NCBI GenBank assembly: GCA_037440765.1
Contig: JBBITL010000038.1
Coordinates: 1 to 42,194 of the forward strand
Direction of reading: 5' to 3'
Length of the DNA stretch: 42,194 nucleotides
Origin: DTKY01 sp037440765
GTDB taxonomy: Bacteria > Acidobacteriota > Terriglobia > Bryobacterales > Bryobacteraceae
A program made the translations under genes and the position numbers. How positions within the stretch are numbered: the first letter of the stretch is position 1; each line of letters starts with the position of its first letter. The notes below the pieces were generated by a model that saw only the letters and a program-made list of their open reading frames with translations, ran no database searches and had not been told where the DNA came from. This document shows, in pieces, positions 7,719 to 16,267 of the stretch.

Positions 7719-9707
7719 ATGTGGCGGATCGCGGTTGCGCTAATCTGGCTGGCGCTGGCTGCCCATGCCCAGGTGAAGTTCCAGGCCTCCTCACAACTGG
7801 TGGTGCAGACCATCAGCGCCGTGGACCGCAGCGGCAGGCCCATCGAAGGCTTGCAGATTGAAGACTTCACCGTCACCGAGGACGGCGTCCCGCAGACGGT
7901 GCGGCTGCTGGAGTATCAGAGGCTGGAAGAGACACCCCTTGTTGAGCAGCCCTCCGTCCCGCCTCCGGAGACCCAGCCGGCCATACGCTACCACAACCGG
8001 CGGCTGCTGGCGCTCTACTTCGACATGTCCTCGATGCCGCCGCCGGACCAGTTGCGCGCTCTGAGCGCGGCCAGCCGGTTCGTGCGCTCCCAGATGACCG
8101 CCTCCGACCTGGTCTCCATCATGGAGTTCAGCAGCGGGGCGGTGAGAGTGCACCAGGACTTCACCGGCGACCGCGGGCTGCTGCTGGCGGCCCTCAACCG
8201 GATCCTGGTGGTTTCGCAGGGCCTCGACGATGACGACGACGACCTTCCGTCCGCCTTCGGCCAGGACGACGGCGAGTTCAACATATTCAGCACCGACCGC
8301 CAGATGTCCGCGCTCCAGACCGCTTTCGGCATGCTGGGGCGGCTGAACGAGCGCAAGGCGCTGGTCTACTTCGCCAGCGGCCTCCGCCTCAGCGGCGTCG
8401 ACAACCAGGCACAGTTGCGGGCCACGCTGAACGCCGCCATACGGGCCAACGTCTCCTTCTTCCCGGTGGACGCGCGCGGCCTCACGGCCCAGGCGCCCCT
8501 CGGCGACGCCGCCCGCGCCTCGCAGGGCGGCCAGGGGATGTACACCGGCGGGGTGGCCATGGTCATGGCAGGCAGCCTCCAACGCAGCCAGGACACGCTC
8601 TACGCCATGGCCGCCGACACCGGTGGTAAGGCGATGTTCGACTACAACGACCTCTCCATGGGGATAGTCGAGGCCCAGCGGGCCGCCGCCAGCTACTACG
8701 TGCTTGGCTACTACAGCACCAACACGGCGCCCGACGGCAAGTGGCGCAGGATCAGAATCTCGCTCAGGGAGTTCCCCTCGGCGAAGTTGGACTACCGGCA
8801 GGGCTACTTCGCGCCCAAGGAATTCAGGAAGTTCACCGGCGCCGACAAGGAGCGCCAGCTCGAGGAGGCGCTGATGCTGGAGGACCCCATCACGGAGCTG
8901 ACCATCGCCATGGAGGTCAACTACTTTCAGTTGAACCGGGCCGAGTACTACGTCCCGGTGATGGTGAAGATCCCGGGCAGCGAACTGGCGCTGGCCCGCA
9001 GAAGGGGCGCTGAGCGCACCGTGATCGACTTCATCGGCGAGATCAAGAACGACCACGGCTCCACCATACAGAACATCCGCGACAAGGTTGACATCGAGCT
9101 GACCAACTCGACGGCCGCCGAGCTGGTGAAGCGCCACATACAGTACGACTCAGGCTACACGCTGCTGCCCGGCTCCTACACCATTAAGGTCCTGGCGCGC
9201 GACAACGAGACCGGCCGCATAGGGACGTACCTCAGCCGCTTCACCATCCCCAACCTGAACCGGGAAGCGCAGCGCGTCCCCACCAGCAGCGTGGTGCTCT
9301 CCAGCCAGCGCATCGACCTTCGCGACGCGCTCTATACGGCCGGCAAGGACAAGACCCAGCTAACCAACCCGCTGGTCCGGAACGGACAGAAGCTGATTCC
9401 GAGCGTGACGCGGGTGTTTGCGCGGAACCGGGAGATGCACGTCTACTTGCAGGCATATCAGCCGGAGGCGGCGGGCGGGCAGCCGGTGGCCGCCTATGTG
9501 TCCTTCTATCGCGGGGGCGTAAAGGTCTTTGAGTCGCCGCTGGTGACGGCCGCCGGCCTGAACGACCGGTTGCGGACCACGCCGCTCGCGTTCACTCTGA
9601 CGTTGGGGGATCTGGCGGCAGGCAGGTACACCTGCCAGGTCACTGTGCTGGACCCGGCCGCCGGGAAAGCGGCCTTCTGGCAGGCGCCTGTGATGGTGGT
9701 GCAATAA
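7719..9707 (+). CDS. VWFA-domain protein, TIGR03436 type
   Basis: The protein has 662 residues with a signal peptide ending at AHA (about residue 17). It carries an N-terminal strand block (QLVVQTISAVDRSGRPI, IEDFTVTEDGVPQTVRLLEY) that defines the acidobacterial VWFA-related family TIGR03436. The von Willebrand A domain spans about residues 95-330, with the MIDAS-type motif LYFDMSSM at 100-107, the KALVYFASGLRLSG strand and the YYVLGYYSTN terminator. An unusual run of six aspartates (170-175) sits inside the domain. The C-terminal half (about 345-662) is a beta-rich region of unknown role. The gene starts 2 bases after the Oar-like stop and closes the sigma-factor operon. VWFA proteins bind protein partners through a metal; the partner here is unknown, but the adjacent barrel protein is an obvious candidate. 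Confidence 0.88.
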   Translation: MWRIAVALIWLALAAHAQVKFQASSQLVVQTISAVDRSGRPIEGLQIEDFTVTEDGVPQTVRLLEYQRLEETPLVEQPSVPPPETQPAIRYHNRRLLALYFDMSSMPPPDQLRALSAASRFVRSQMTASDLVSIMEFSSGAVRVHQDFTGDRGLLLAALNRILVVSQGLDDDDDDLPSAFGQDDGEFNIFSTDRQMSALQTAFGMLGRLNERKALVYFASGLRLSGVDNQAQLRATLNAAIRANVSFFPVDARGLTAQAPLGDAARASQGGQGMYTGGVAMVMAGSLQRSQDTLYAMAADTGGKAMFDYNDLSMGIVEAQRAAASYYVLGYYSTNTAPDGKWRRIRISLREFPSAKLDYRQGYFAPKEFRKFTGADKERQLEEALMLEDPITELTIAMEVNYFQLNRAEYYVPVMVKIPGSELALARRRGAERTVIDFIGEIKNDHGSTIQNIRDKVDIELTNSTAAELVKRHIQYDSGYTLLPGSYTIKVLARDNETGRIGTYLSRFTIPNLNREAQRVPTSSVVLSSQRIDLRDALYTAGKDKTQLTNPLVRNGQKLIPSVTRVFARNREMHVYLQAYQPEAAGGQPVAAYVSFYRGGVKVFESPLVTAAGLNDRLRTTPLAFTLTLGDLAAGRYTCQVTVLDPAAGKAAFWQAPVMVVQ

Positions 9708-9711
9708 GGCA

Positions 9712-9733
9712 GGGGCCGGGACTGCCCGGCCCC
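9712..9733. terminator. GC-rich hairpin between convergent operons
   Basis: A perfect 9-bp stem (GGGGCCGGG / CCCGGCCCC) with the loop ACTG lies 4 bases after the VWFA stop and 12 bases from the groEL stop. Its position suggests a shared bidirectional terminator. No T-tract follows, so termination efficiency is uncertain. Confidence 0.6.
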
Positions 9734-9745
9734 CGGGTGAGTGGT

Positions 9746-11374
<1,629 letters not shown>

Positions 11375-11392
11375 GTACGATCCTCCTGGCTG

Positions 11393-11704
11393 TTACGCCT
11401 TCCCCTTCTTCGCGGTGTCCTCGATCACTCCCAGGATTTCGTCCTCGCGGATGATCAGGAACTCTTCGCCTTCCAGCTTGATTTCGCTGCCCGAGTACTT
11501 GCCGAAGAGGATGCGATCCCCAGTCTTAACGTCGAGCGGGATCAACTTCCCGTCCTCCAGGCGCTTGCCCTGGCCGACCGCCACCACTTCACCTTCCTGC
11601 GGCTTCTCCTTGGCGGTGTCCGGGATGATGATGCCGCCCTGTACGGTCTCCTTCTCTTCGATTCGCTTGACAACAACACGGTCGTGAAGCGGACGAATTC
11701 TCAT
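11393..11704 (-). CDS. groES: Co-chaperonin GroES (10 kDa)
   Basis: The protein has 103 residues and begins MRIRPLHDRVVVKRIEE, the standard GroES start. It contains the mobile loop (EKETVQGGIIIPDTAKEK) and the GDRILFGKYSGSEIK segment. The ATG at 11704 was chosen over an upstream in-frame start at 11761 because it matches the family length and has a GGAGG ribosome binding site 8 bases away. GroES caps the GroEL ring. It is the first gene of the groES-groEL operon, transcribed from the promoter at 11778-11807 with a leader of roughly 65 bases. Confidence 0.98.
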   Translation of the reverse strand: MRIRPLHDRVVVKRIEEKETVQGGIIIPDTAKEKPQEGEVVAVGQGKRLEDGKLIPLDVKTGDRILFGKYSGSEIKLEGEEFLIIREDEILGVIEDTAKKGKA

Positions 11705-11777
11705 CGACCAAAACCTCCGTTCCTCAATCTGGTTTGTGCTTGAAGCAGGCCCGGCGAACACCGGCCCGCACAGCTTA

Positions 11778-11807
11778 TTATTAGCACACTCCGGGGAGGA
11801 GTGACAA
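11778..11807 (-). promoter_or_regulatory. SigA-type promoter of groESL, interlocked with CIRCE
   Basis: On the minus strand, TTGTCA (11807-11802) and TAATAA (11783-11778) are separated by 18 bases. The -35 lies inside one CIRCE arm and the -10 starts inside the other, so HrcA would cover the whole promoter. Confidence 0.7.
11781..11807 (-). promoter_or_regulatory. CIRCE operator (HrcA site) of groESL
   Basis: The layout is 9-9-9, as in CIRCE (TTAGCACTC-N9-GAGTGCTAA). The left half TTAGCACAC at 11781-11789 matches 8 of 9 bases, and the right half GAGTGACAA at 11799-11807 matches 7 of 9. HrcA repressor binding here would block transcription at normal temperature. hrcA is not in the window. Confidence 0.85.
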
Positions 11808-11839
11808 GATCTGTCCGTATATTATTGACAAATCAGGCG

Positions 11840-12034
11840 TTAACGGCGAGAGGCGCCACCGTTGCCCAGAACGTAGGCGGCGTCCAGAGCCGACGAGCAG
11901 CGCGGGCACTTCTGCCCGCTCCGCACAAACATCTTGCGTCCGGCCGGCACCACCTCGGCCTCAACCGTGTGCGTGCAGATGAGGCAGTAAACCGAGCCTC
12001 GGGAACACTTCTTGCTGTCTGCTGGCGATTTCAT
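11840..12034 (-). CDS. Small zinc-ribbon protein
   Basis: The protein has 64 residues with two cysteine pairs, CLIC and CPRC, about 26 residues apart, as in a zinc ribbon. The linker carries basic residues (GRKMFVRSGQKCPRC). An upstream start at 12115 is in frame, but the ATG at 12034 has a near-perfect ribosome binding site (AAGGAGG, 6 bases away) and gives a compact domain, so it was chosen. No specific family was recognised; nucleic-acid or protein binding is the usual role of such ribbons. It lies upstream of groES on the same strand but is separated from it by 135 bases containing the groES promoter, and is divergent from fabD. Confidence 0.75.
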   Translation of the reverse strand: MKSPADSKKCSRGSVYCLICTHTVEAEVVPAGRKMFVRSGQKCPRCSSALDAAYVLGNGGASRR

Positions 12035-12138
12035 CTGGAACCTCCTTCTTGCATCCCAGCTTTCACTGAATAGGACGCATGGGGCGTGGAAACGACTTCG
12101 GAAAATCTCCGCCATCCCTGCTAACCTGGACGTTTAAT

Positions 12139-13071
12139 ATGCCGAAAATAGCCTTCCTGTTCCCCGGCCAGGGGTCTCAGTACGCCGGCATGGGCAAGAG
12201 CCTGCACTCCAGGTTTCCCGCCGTCCGCCGCGCGTTCGAGCAGGCCGACCATGCCCTGCCCTTCTCCATTTCCAGTCTCTGCTTCGAGGGCCCGGAGGAG
12301 GCCCTGAAGCTGACTCAGAACACCCAGCCAGCCCTGCTGACAGTATCGGCCGCCGCCGCCCAGGTCTTGAGCGAGAACGGAGTACGGCCCGACTACGTGG
12401 CCGGCCACAGTCTGGGCGAGTATTCGGCGCTGGTGGCCGCCGGCAGCCTGCAGTTGGCTGACGCCGTGAGGCTGGTCCACAAGCGCGGCCTCTACATGCA
12501 GGAGGCCGTCCCCGTGGGGGTCGGCGCCATGGCCGCCCTGCTCAAGCTCCCCGAAGGGAAGCTGGACGGGATCCTGAGCCAGGCGGCCCACGGAGATGTC
12601 GTCTCAGCCGCGAACTTCAACTCCCCGGACCAGGTGGTCATAGCTGGCCACGCCGTGGCAGTGAACCGGGCCGTGGAACTGGCCAAGGCCGCCGGGGCCA
12701 AGCGGGCGATCCTGCTTCCGGTAAGCGCGCCCTTCCATTGCTCGCTCATGAAGCCTGCCCAGGAGCGGCTGCGGGGCGACCTGGAAGCGGCCGACTTTGC
12801 CGACCTCCGCTGTCCGCTGGTCAACAACTGGCAGGCCCGGGAGATCCGCACCGGCGCCGAGGCGCGCGAGGGTTTGTACCAGCAGGTGCCGAATCCGGTC
12901 CGCTGGAGCGAGACCATCCGCTACCTGGTTGCCCAGGGCGTCGACCGGTTCATCGAAGTGGGCGCGGGCAGCGTCCTGCTCGGTTTGCTGAGGGGCATCG
13001 AGCCCGCCGTCAAGGGCTTCAAGTTCGGAGAAGCCGAGGACTGGGAGAAAGTCAACGAAGCGTTTGCTTAG
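12139..13071 (+). CDS. fabD: Malonyl-CoA:ACP transacylase FabD
   Basis: The protein has 310 residues and transfers the malonyl group from CoA to acyl carrier protein for fatty acid synthesis in the cytoplasm. It begins MPKIAFLFPGQGSQYAGMG, with the FPGQGSQ oxyanion motif. The nucleophile Ser91 is in GHSLGEYSAL, Arg116 matches the malonyl-carboxylate arginine, and His200 is in VSAPFHCSLM. Length and motifs fit FabD over a general acyltransferase domain. The ATG at 12139 has no clear Shine-Dalgarno sequence. No other fab genes are adjacent. The last 8 bases overlap the start of the DUF1080 gene. Confidence 0.95.
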   Translation: MPKIAFLFPGQGSQYAGMGKSLHSRFPAVRRAFEQADHALPFSISSLCFEGPEEALKLTQNTQPALLTVSAAAAQVLSENGVRPDYVAGHSLGEYSALVAAGSLQLADAVRLVHKRGLYMQEAVPVGVGAMAALLKLPEGKLDGILSQAAHGDVVSAANFNSPDQVVIAGHAVAVNRAVELAKAAGAKRAILLPVSAPFHCSLMKPAQERLRGDLEAADFADLRCPLVNNWQAREIRTGAEAREGLYQQVPNPVRWSETIRYLVAQGVDRFIEVGAGSVLLGLLRGIEPAVKGFKFGEAEDWEKVNEAFA

Positions 13072-13705
13072 CGTACTGGTTGTTGGAGTGCTTGCGTGCT
13101 GGGCTCAGACCCCGAGCGCGCTGGAGGCCGATCCGAGCGGCTGGAAGGACATCATGCCGCCGTCGAGTTTGCAGGGATGGAGCCGGGCTCCGTTCATGAC
13201 CACCGAGCCGCTGAACCCTCAGTCACAGTGGAAGGTCGATCCGTCCGGCCTGCTGATTTGTGAGGGCGACAAGGGACACGAGTTCTTCTACTTGAACCGC
13301 GAGCTCGCGAACTTCATCTTCCACGCCGAGTGGCGCTTCGTCCCGATCCCGAACGGCAAGGGCTACAACAGCGGGGTGATGGCGCGCAACAGCATTGACG
13401 GCAAGATCTGGCACCAGGGGCAGACGGGCGACGCCAGCGGCGGCTTCCTCATGGGAGGCACCCTCGTCAAGGGAGAAGTCCAACGTGTCAACACCCGCGC
13501 CCAGATCAAGGAGAACCGCGTCAAGCCCGCCGGCGAGTGGAACGTCTACGAGATCCGCGCCGAGGGGCCGAAGATGACGCTATGGGTGAACGGCGACGTG
13601 ACCGGCGTCCTCGACAGCCTGGAAGTCATGAGGGGCTACATCGGCCTGGAGGCCGAAGGCTACCGCATCGAGTTCCGCAACCTGAAGCTGAAGGAACTGC
13701 CCTAG
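13064..13705 (+). CDS. DUF1080 (3-keto-disaccharide hydrolase-like) exported protein
   Basis: The protein has 213 residues. A short hydrophobic leader (MLSVLVVGVLACWAQ) is followed by one DUF1080 domain, a concanavalin-like beta-sandwich. Characteristic segments are DLLICEGDKG-like (GLLICEGDKGHEFFYL), NFIFHAEWRF, GYNSGVMARN, the WNVYEIRAEGPKMTLWVNG block, and the ending GYIGLEAEGYRIEFRNLKLKEL. The family is found in glycan-degrading bacteria, and some members hydrolyse 3-keto-glycosides. The probable start is TTG at 13064, overlapping fabD by 8 bases; no ATG would keep the leader. Its TAG stop lies in the CTAG at the left end of the inverted-repeat element at 13702-13943. Confidence 0.85.
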   Translation: MLSVLVVGVLACWAQTPSALEADPSGWKDIMPPSSLQGWSRAPFMTTEPLNPQSQWKVDPSGLLICEGDKGHEFFYLNRELANFIFHAEWRFVPIPNGKGYNSGVMARNSIDGKIWHQGQTGDASGGFLMGGTLVKGEVQRVNTRAQIKENRVKPAGEWNVYEIRAEGPKMTLWVNGDVTGVLDSLEVMRGYIGLEAEGYRIEFRNLKLKELP

Positions 13706-13943
13706 ACTCCTGAGTCAGGAGTTCGCTGAACAAATGCGCCCGCTTGCTGACGCGCGCGGTGCTGTGCCTTCGAGGTGTTGCACAGAACCGCGACCGTGAG
13801 GGAGTCTGCATGGCCCTGTGGGCCGCCGATAGCGATGAAGACGCAAGCCCCGCACGGAACCCCGACCATAAGGGAGGGGCCCACGACAGCGTCTTCAACG
13901 GAGCGGGCTTGCAGGCGTACGAACTTCTGACTCGCGAGACTAG
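13702..13943. repeat. MITE-like inverted-repeat element
   Basis: The 242-bp segment is bounded by 24-bp terminal inverted repeats (13702-13725 and 13920-13943) that agree at 20 of 24 positions. Both begin with CTAG and share GAGTCAG(G/A)AGTTCG. The left arm contains a perfect hairpin (ACTCCTGA-G-TCAGGAGT, 13706-13722). Inside, two 20-base direct repeats (13785-13804 and 13857-13876, 17 of 20 identical) lie 72 bases apart. There is no transposase. The first 33 bases after the arm's hairpin start recur exactly at 42096-42128. The stop codons of both flanking convergent genes lie in the terminal CTAG boxes. Mobility is inferred. A REP-like or terminator role is an alternative. Confidence 0.65.
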
Positions 13944-15417
13944 AGCCCGGTCGCAGGCTCGACGGCCACCTGCACGCTGGCGCCTGCGCCGATCTGCACC
14001 TCCTTGGCCCGCGTGAGGCGGGTACGCCAGAGGGCCGAGATAGTCTCCGGACTTGTGTCGGGCAGCATTGCGCCCGCGAGGACATAGTACCTGCCGGGAG
14101 CGAGCGCGGTGGTGCCGTAGATGCCATTCTGGTCCGATTGACCCACCACCAGGCGCGACGCCATTTCGGCCTCGGAGATTACGCTGGCCGGCATGATGAA
14201 GACGGTGGAGTCCGTGACCGGCTTGTCGTCTTTGCCGCGCACGTTGACCGTTAGGAATCCTCCGTCCCGCGCCACGACTACACGCAGTTCCTGGGCGCCA
14301 ACGGAGCTCCCCGGACGCAGAGGTTCGTACAGGACGCTCCTTCCGGCGCAGGTGACGTCCTTGACGTACAACTCGCGCGGCATACCCGTAATCCACACCG
14401 CGTAATCGTCGAGAAAAAGAGCGGGGAGGGTGAACTCGCACGGAATCGAAGGCCGTGCCTGCTGCCGCTCGCTGCTGAAAGCGTTCCGCGTGAGCGGCGC
14501 GGCAGAGACTCTGATCTGCGCCTCAATGGGCTTCTCTGGCGGAGGTCCGTCCCAGACTACCTGGCCAGGGAGCTTGTAGCCCGGTCGCGCCACGAGGCGC
14601 ACATCCCGCACGTCCTCATTGCCAACAGTGATCTAGGAGCCTGCCGGCACGCCTTCCAGGCGAAAGGCGCCATCGGTTCCGGTCCACGCGTTCGAGGCGG
14701 CGAGACCCGGCTGGCCCGCTGGGTAGAGCGACACCGCGAACCTGACACCAGGCGTCGAACTCATGACGGTTCCGCTCAAACTCGCCAACGGACCAGCAGT
14801 GGTGTTGAAGTCAATGTTCTGGAGTTCCTCGCCACCCGAGATCGTGAAGATCCGGGGCTGCGTGCTGTCCGGATAGAAGTAGGCTCCCGACAACCCGCCG
14901 GGGTTGAACGTCGCATAGGAGAGAGCAACCATGTAGCGCCCCGGCGGAAGGCCGTGCAGACGGTACTGCCCGCTCTCGTCCACGGCCGCCGAAACCGGAG
15001 ACCGCTGCCACGGCAAGTCGCCGGGCGGCTTCACCATGGCGAACACCCGGCCGCTGCGGCGTGAGCGCCCATCCGGGCCGGCGACGCGTCCCGTGATTAC
15101 CCCGGTGCGGACCAACCGGATCTGGAGCGCAGTTGCGGAAAGACGCACGCGCAGCCTCGCCGCTACGCAGCCTGCCTTGGAAACGTCGACTTGGTATTCC
15201 CCCGGGGCGAGGTCAGAAACGCGGAGACGGCCCCGGAGTCGGTCTCGATGTCCGCCGCCAAGGTTGCAGCCCCGATCCGTCGGACCTGGACACCGGCAGC
15301 GACTACTGGCCTGTCCGTGTGGTCCTCAACGACCTGGCCCTCCAGAACCTAGGTTCTTGCGGGGCCCGCGATCAACACGCACGGGCCGAGCGTGGCGCAA
15401 CTCCATACCCATGGCAT
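13940..15417 (-). pseudogene. Decayed carboxypeptidase-regulatory-like exported protein
   Basis: Three pieces of one reading sequence are visible. A signal peptide begins at the ATG at 15417 (MPWVWSCATLGPCVLIAGPA) and is cut by a TAG at 15349-15351. Reading on gives VLEGQVVEDHTDRPVVAAG, the first carboxypeptidase-regulatory-like repeat. Frame is lost by one base near 15229-15235, where the sense continues as LRVSDLAPGEYQVDV. A second TAG at 14633-14635 interrupts AFRLEGVPAGS / ITVGNEDVRD, after which the frame runs open to 13940. Several GRV/GTV-DGxFRLxGVPAG repeats mark it as a tandem regulatory-like-domain protein. Two nonsense changes plus a frameshift make a functional product unlikely, though draft-sequence errors could account for one of them. 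Confidence 0.8.
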
Positions 15418-15517
15418 GGTGTCAGGCTAAGTGTAGTCCCGGGCTTAGAGAAGTGCAAACCCCCAGTGGGGCCGTGTGTCAGGACCGGATTGGAACGCCC
15501 CTTCTCTTGGACAGGAC

Positions 15518-16243
15518 TCAGCTCATCAACCCCAGCGCGGTCGCGCCGGACTTGATGAGGGCGGCCTCCGAGGGGCCCTGGAAGAAGCTGAACCCGGGCC
15601 GGTTGCGCCAGGCGAGCGGCCCGCCCAGCTTTTTGCCCGCTCCCAGCGTGGCGTCGCGTATGCGCGCCACAAGCGCCTGGTAGTCCGGGTGACCTTCCTC
15701 CAGACCGGTGAAGCTCTTCAGATCGAAGCTGGCGGCGAACACCACGTCCACCCCTTCCACCGCCGCGATCTCGTCGGCCGCGGCCACGCCTTCGGGCGTC
15801 TCTATCATCGCCACTACCAGCAGGTTCTCGTTGCACGTCTGCCGGTAGTCATCGCCCCACAGCAGCCGGGCCTGGTTGTTGCCCGAACTGCGGCGTCCAC
15901 CGGGCGGGAACCTGGCGAAGCGCACGGCGGCGCGCATCTTCCCGGCCGACTCCACCATGGGGACGATGATGCCGAGCGCGCCGATGTCGGTGGCTTTTTG
16001 AATGTCACCCTCGGTCGCGTCCGGCACGCGGATAAAGGGGATGGCGGCGCTCCCCCTGGCGGCCAGCATGGCTCGCGCAACCTCGCTGTAAGCGAGCGCG
16101 CTGTGCTGCATCTCGATCCATAGACAATCGAAGCCCGCGCCCGCCATGGCGAGGTAGGTTTCGGGGTCCGCCGAGTGTACGGTGCCGGCGACGGCCTGCC
16201 GCCCGTCCAGAAGTTTCTGCTTAGCGGTGTTGAAGAGTCCCAT
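15518..16243 (-). CDS. HpcH/HpaI-family aldolase
   Basis: The protein has 241 residues. It belongs to the HpcH/HpaI aldolase / citrate lyase beta family of metal-dependent class II aldolases that cleave or form 2-keto-3-deoxy acids using pyruvate. Visible features are GTVHSADPETYLAMAGAGFD near the N-terminus, WIEMQHSAL in place of the usual DxEHxP histidine motif, IPFIRVP, the GALGIIVPMVESA metal/substrate segment, and AMIETPEGV. The ATG at 16243 starts the family-length protein; the open frame continues upstream only as spurious sequence. The natural substrate cannot be told from sequence, and sugar-acid breakdown is likely. It is divergent from the metallopeptidase gene, with only 24 bases between starts. 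Confidence 0.85.
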   Translation of the reverse strand: MGLFNTAKQKLLDGRQAVAGTVHSADPETYLAMAGAGFDCLWIEMQHSALAYSEVARAMLAARGSAAIPFIRVPDATEGDIQKATDIGALGIIVPMVESAGKMRAAVRFARFPPGGRRSSGNNQARLLWGDDYRQTCNENLLVVAMIETPEGVAAADEIAAVEGVDVVFAASFDLKSFTGLEEGHPDYQALVARIRDATLGAGKKLGGPLAWRNRPGFSFFQGPSEAALIKSGATALGLMS

Positions 16244-16267
16244 TAGGCTCAGCCTACCGCAGGGGCT

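Noticed and set aside
11825..11830. TTGACA on the plus strand as a -35 for fabD
   Set aside because: No -10 at a suitable distance, and it is more than 300 bases from the fabD start.
13744..14016. 90-residue plus-strand frame inside the inverted-repeat element
   Set aside because: It spans the element and runs into the antisense of the pseudogene. The apparent peptide repeats (NRDREG / NPDHKG) are explained by the DNA direct repeat.
13940..15417. TAG recoding (amber suppression or pyrrolysine) instead of a pseudogene
   Set aside because: A frameshift is also present, other genes in the window use TAG as a normal stop, and no suppressor tRNA was seen.
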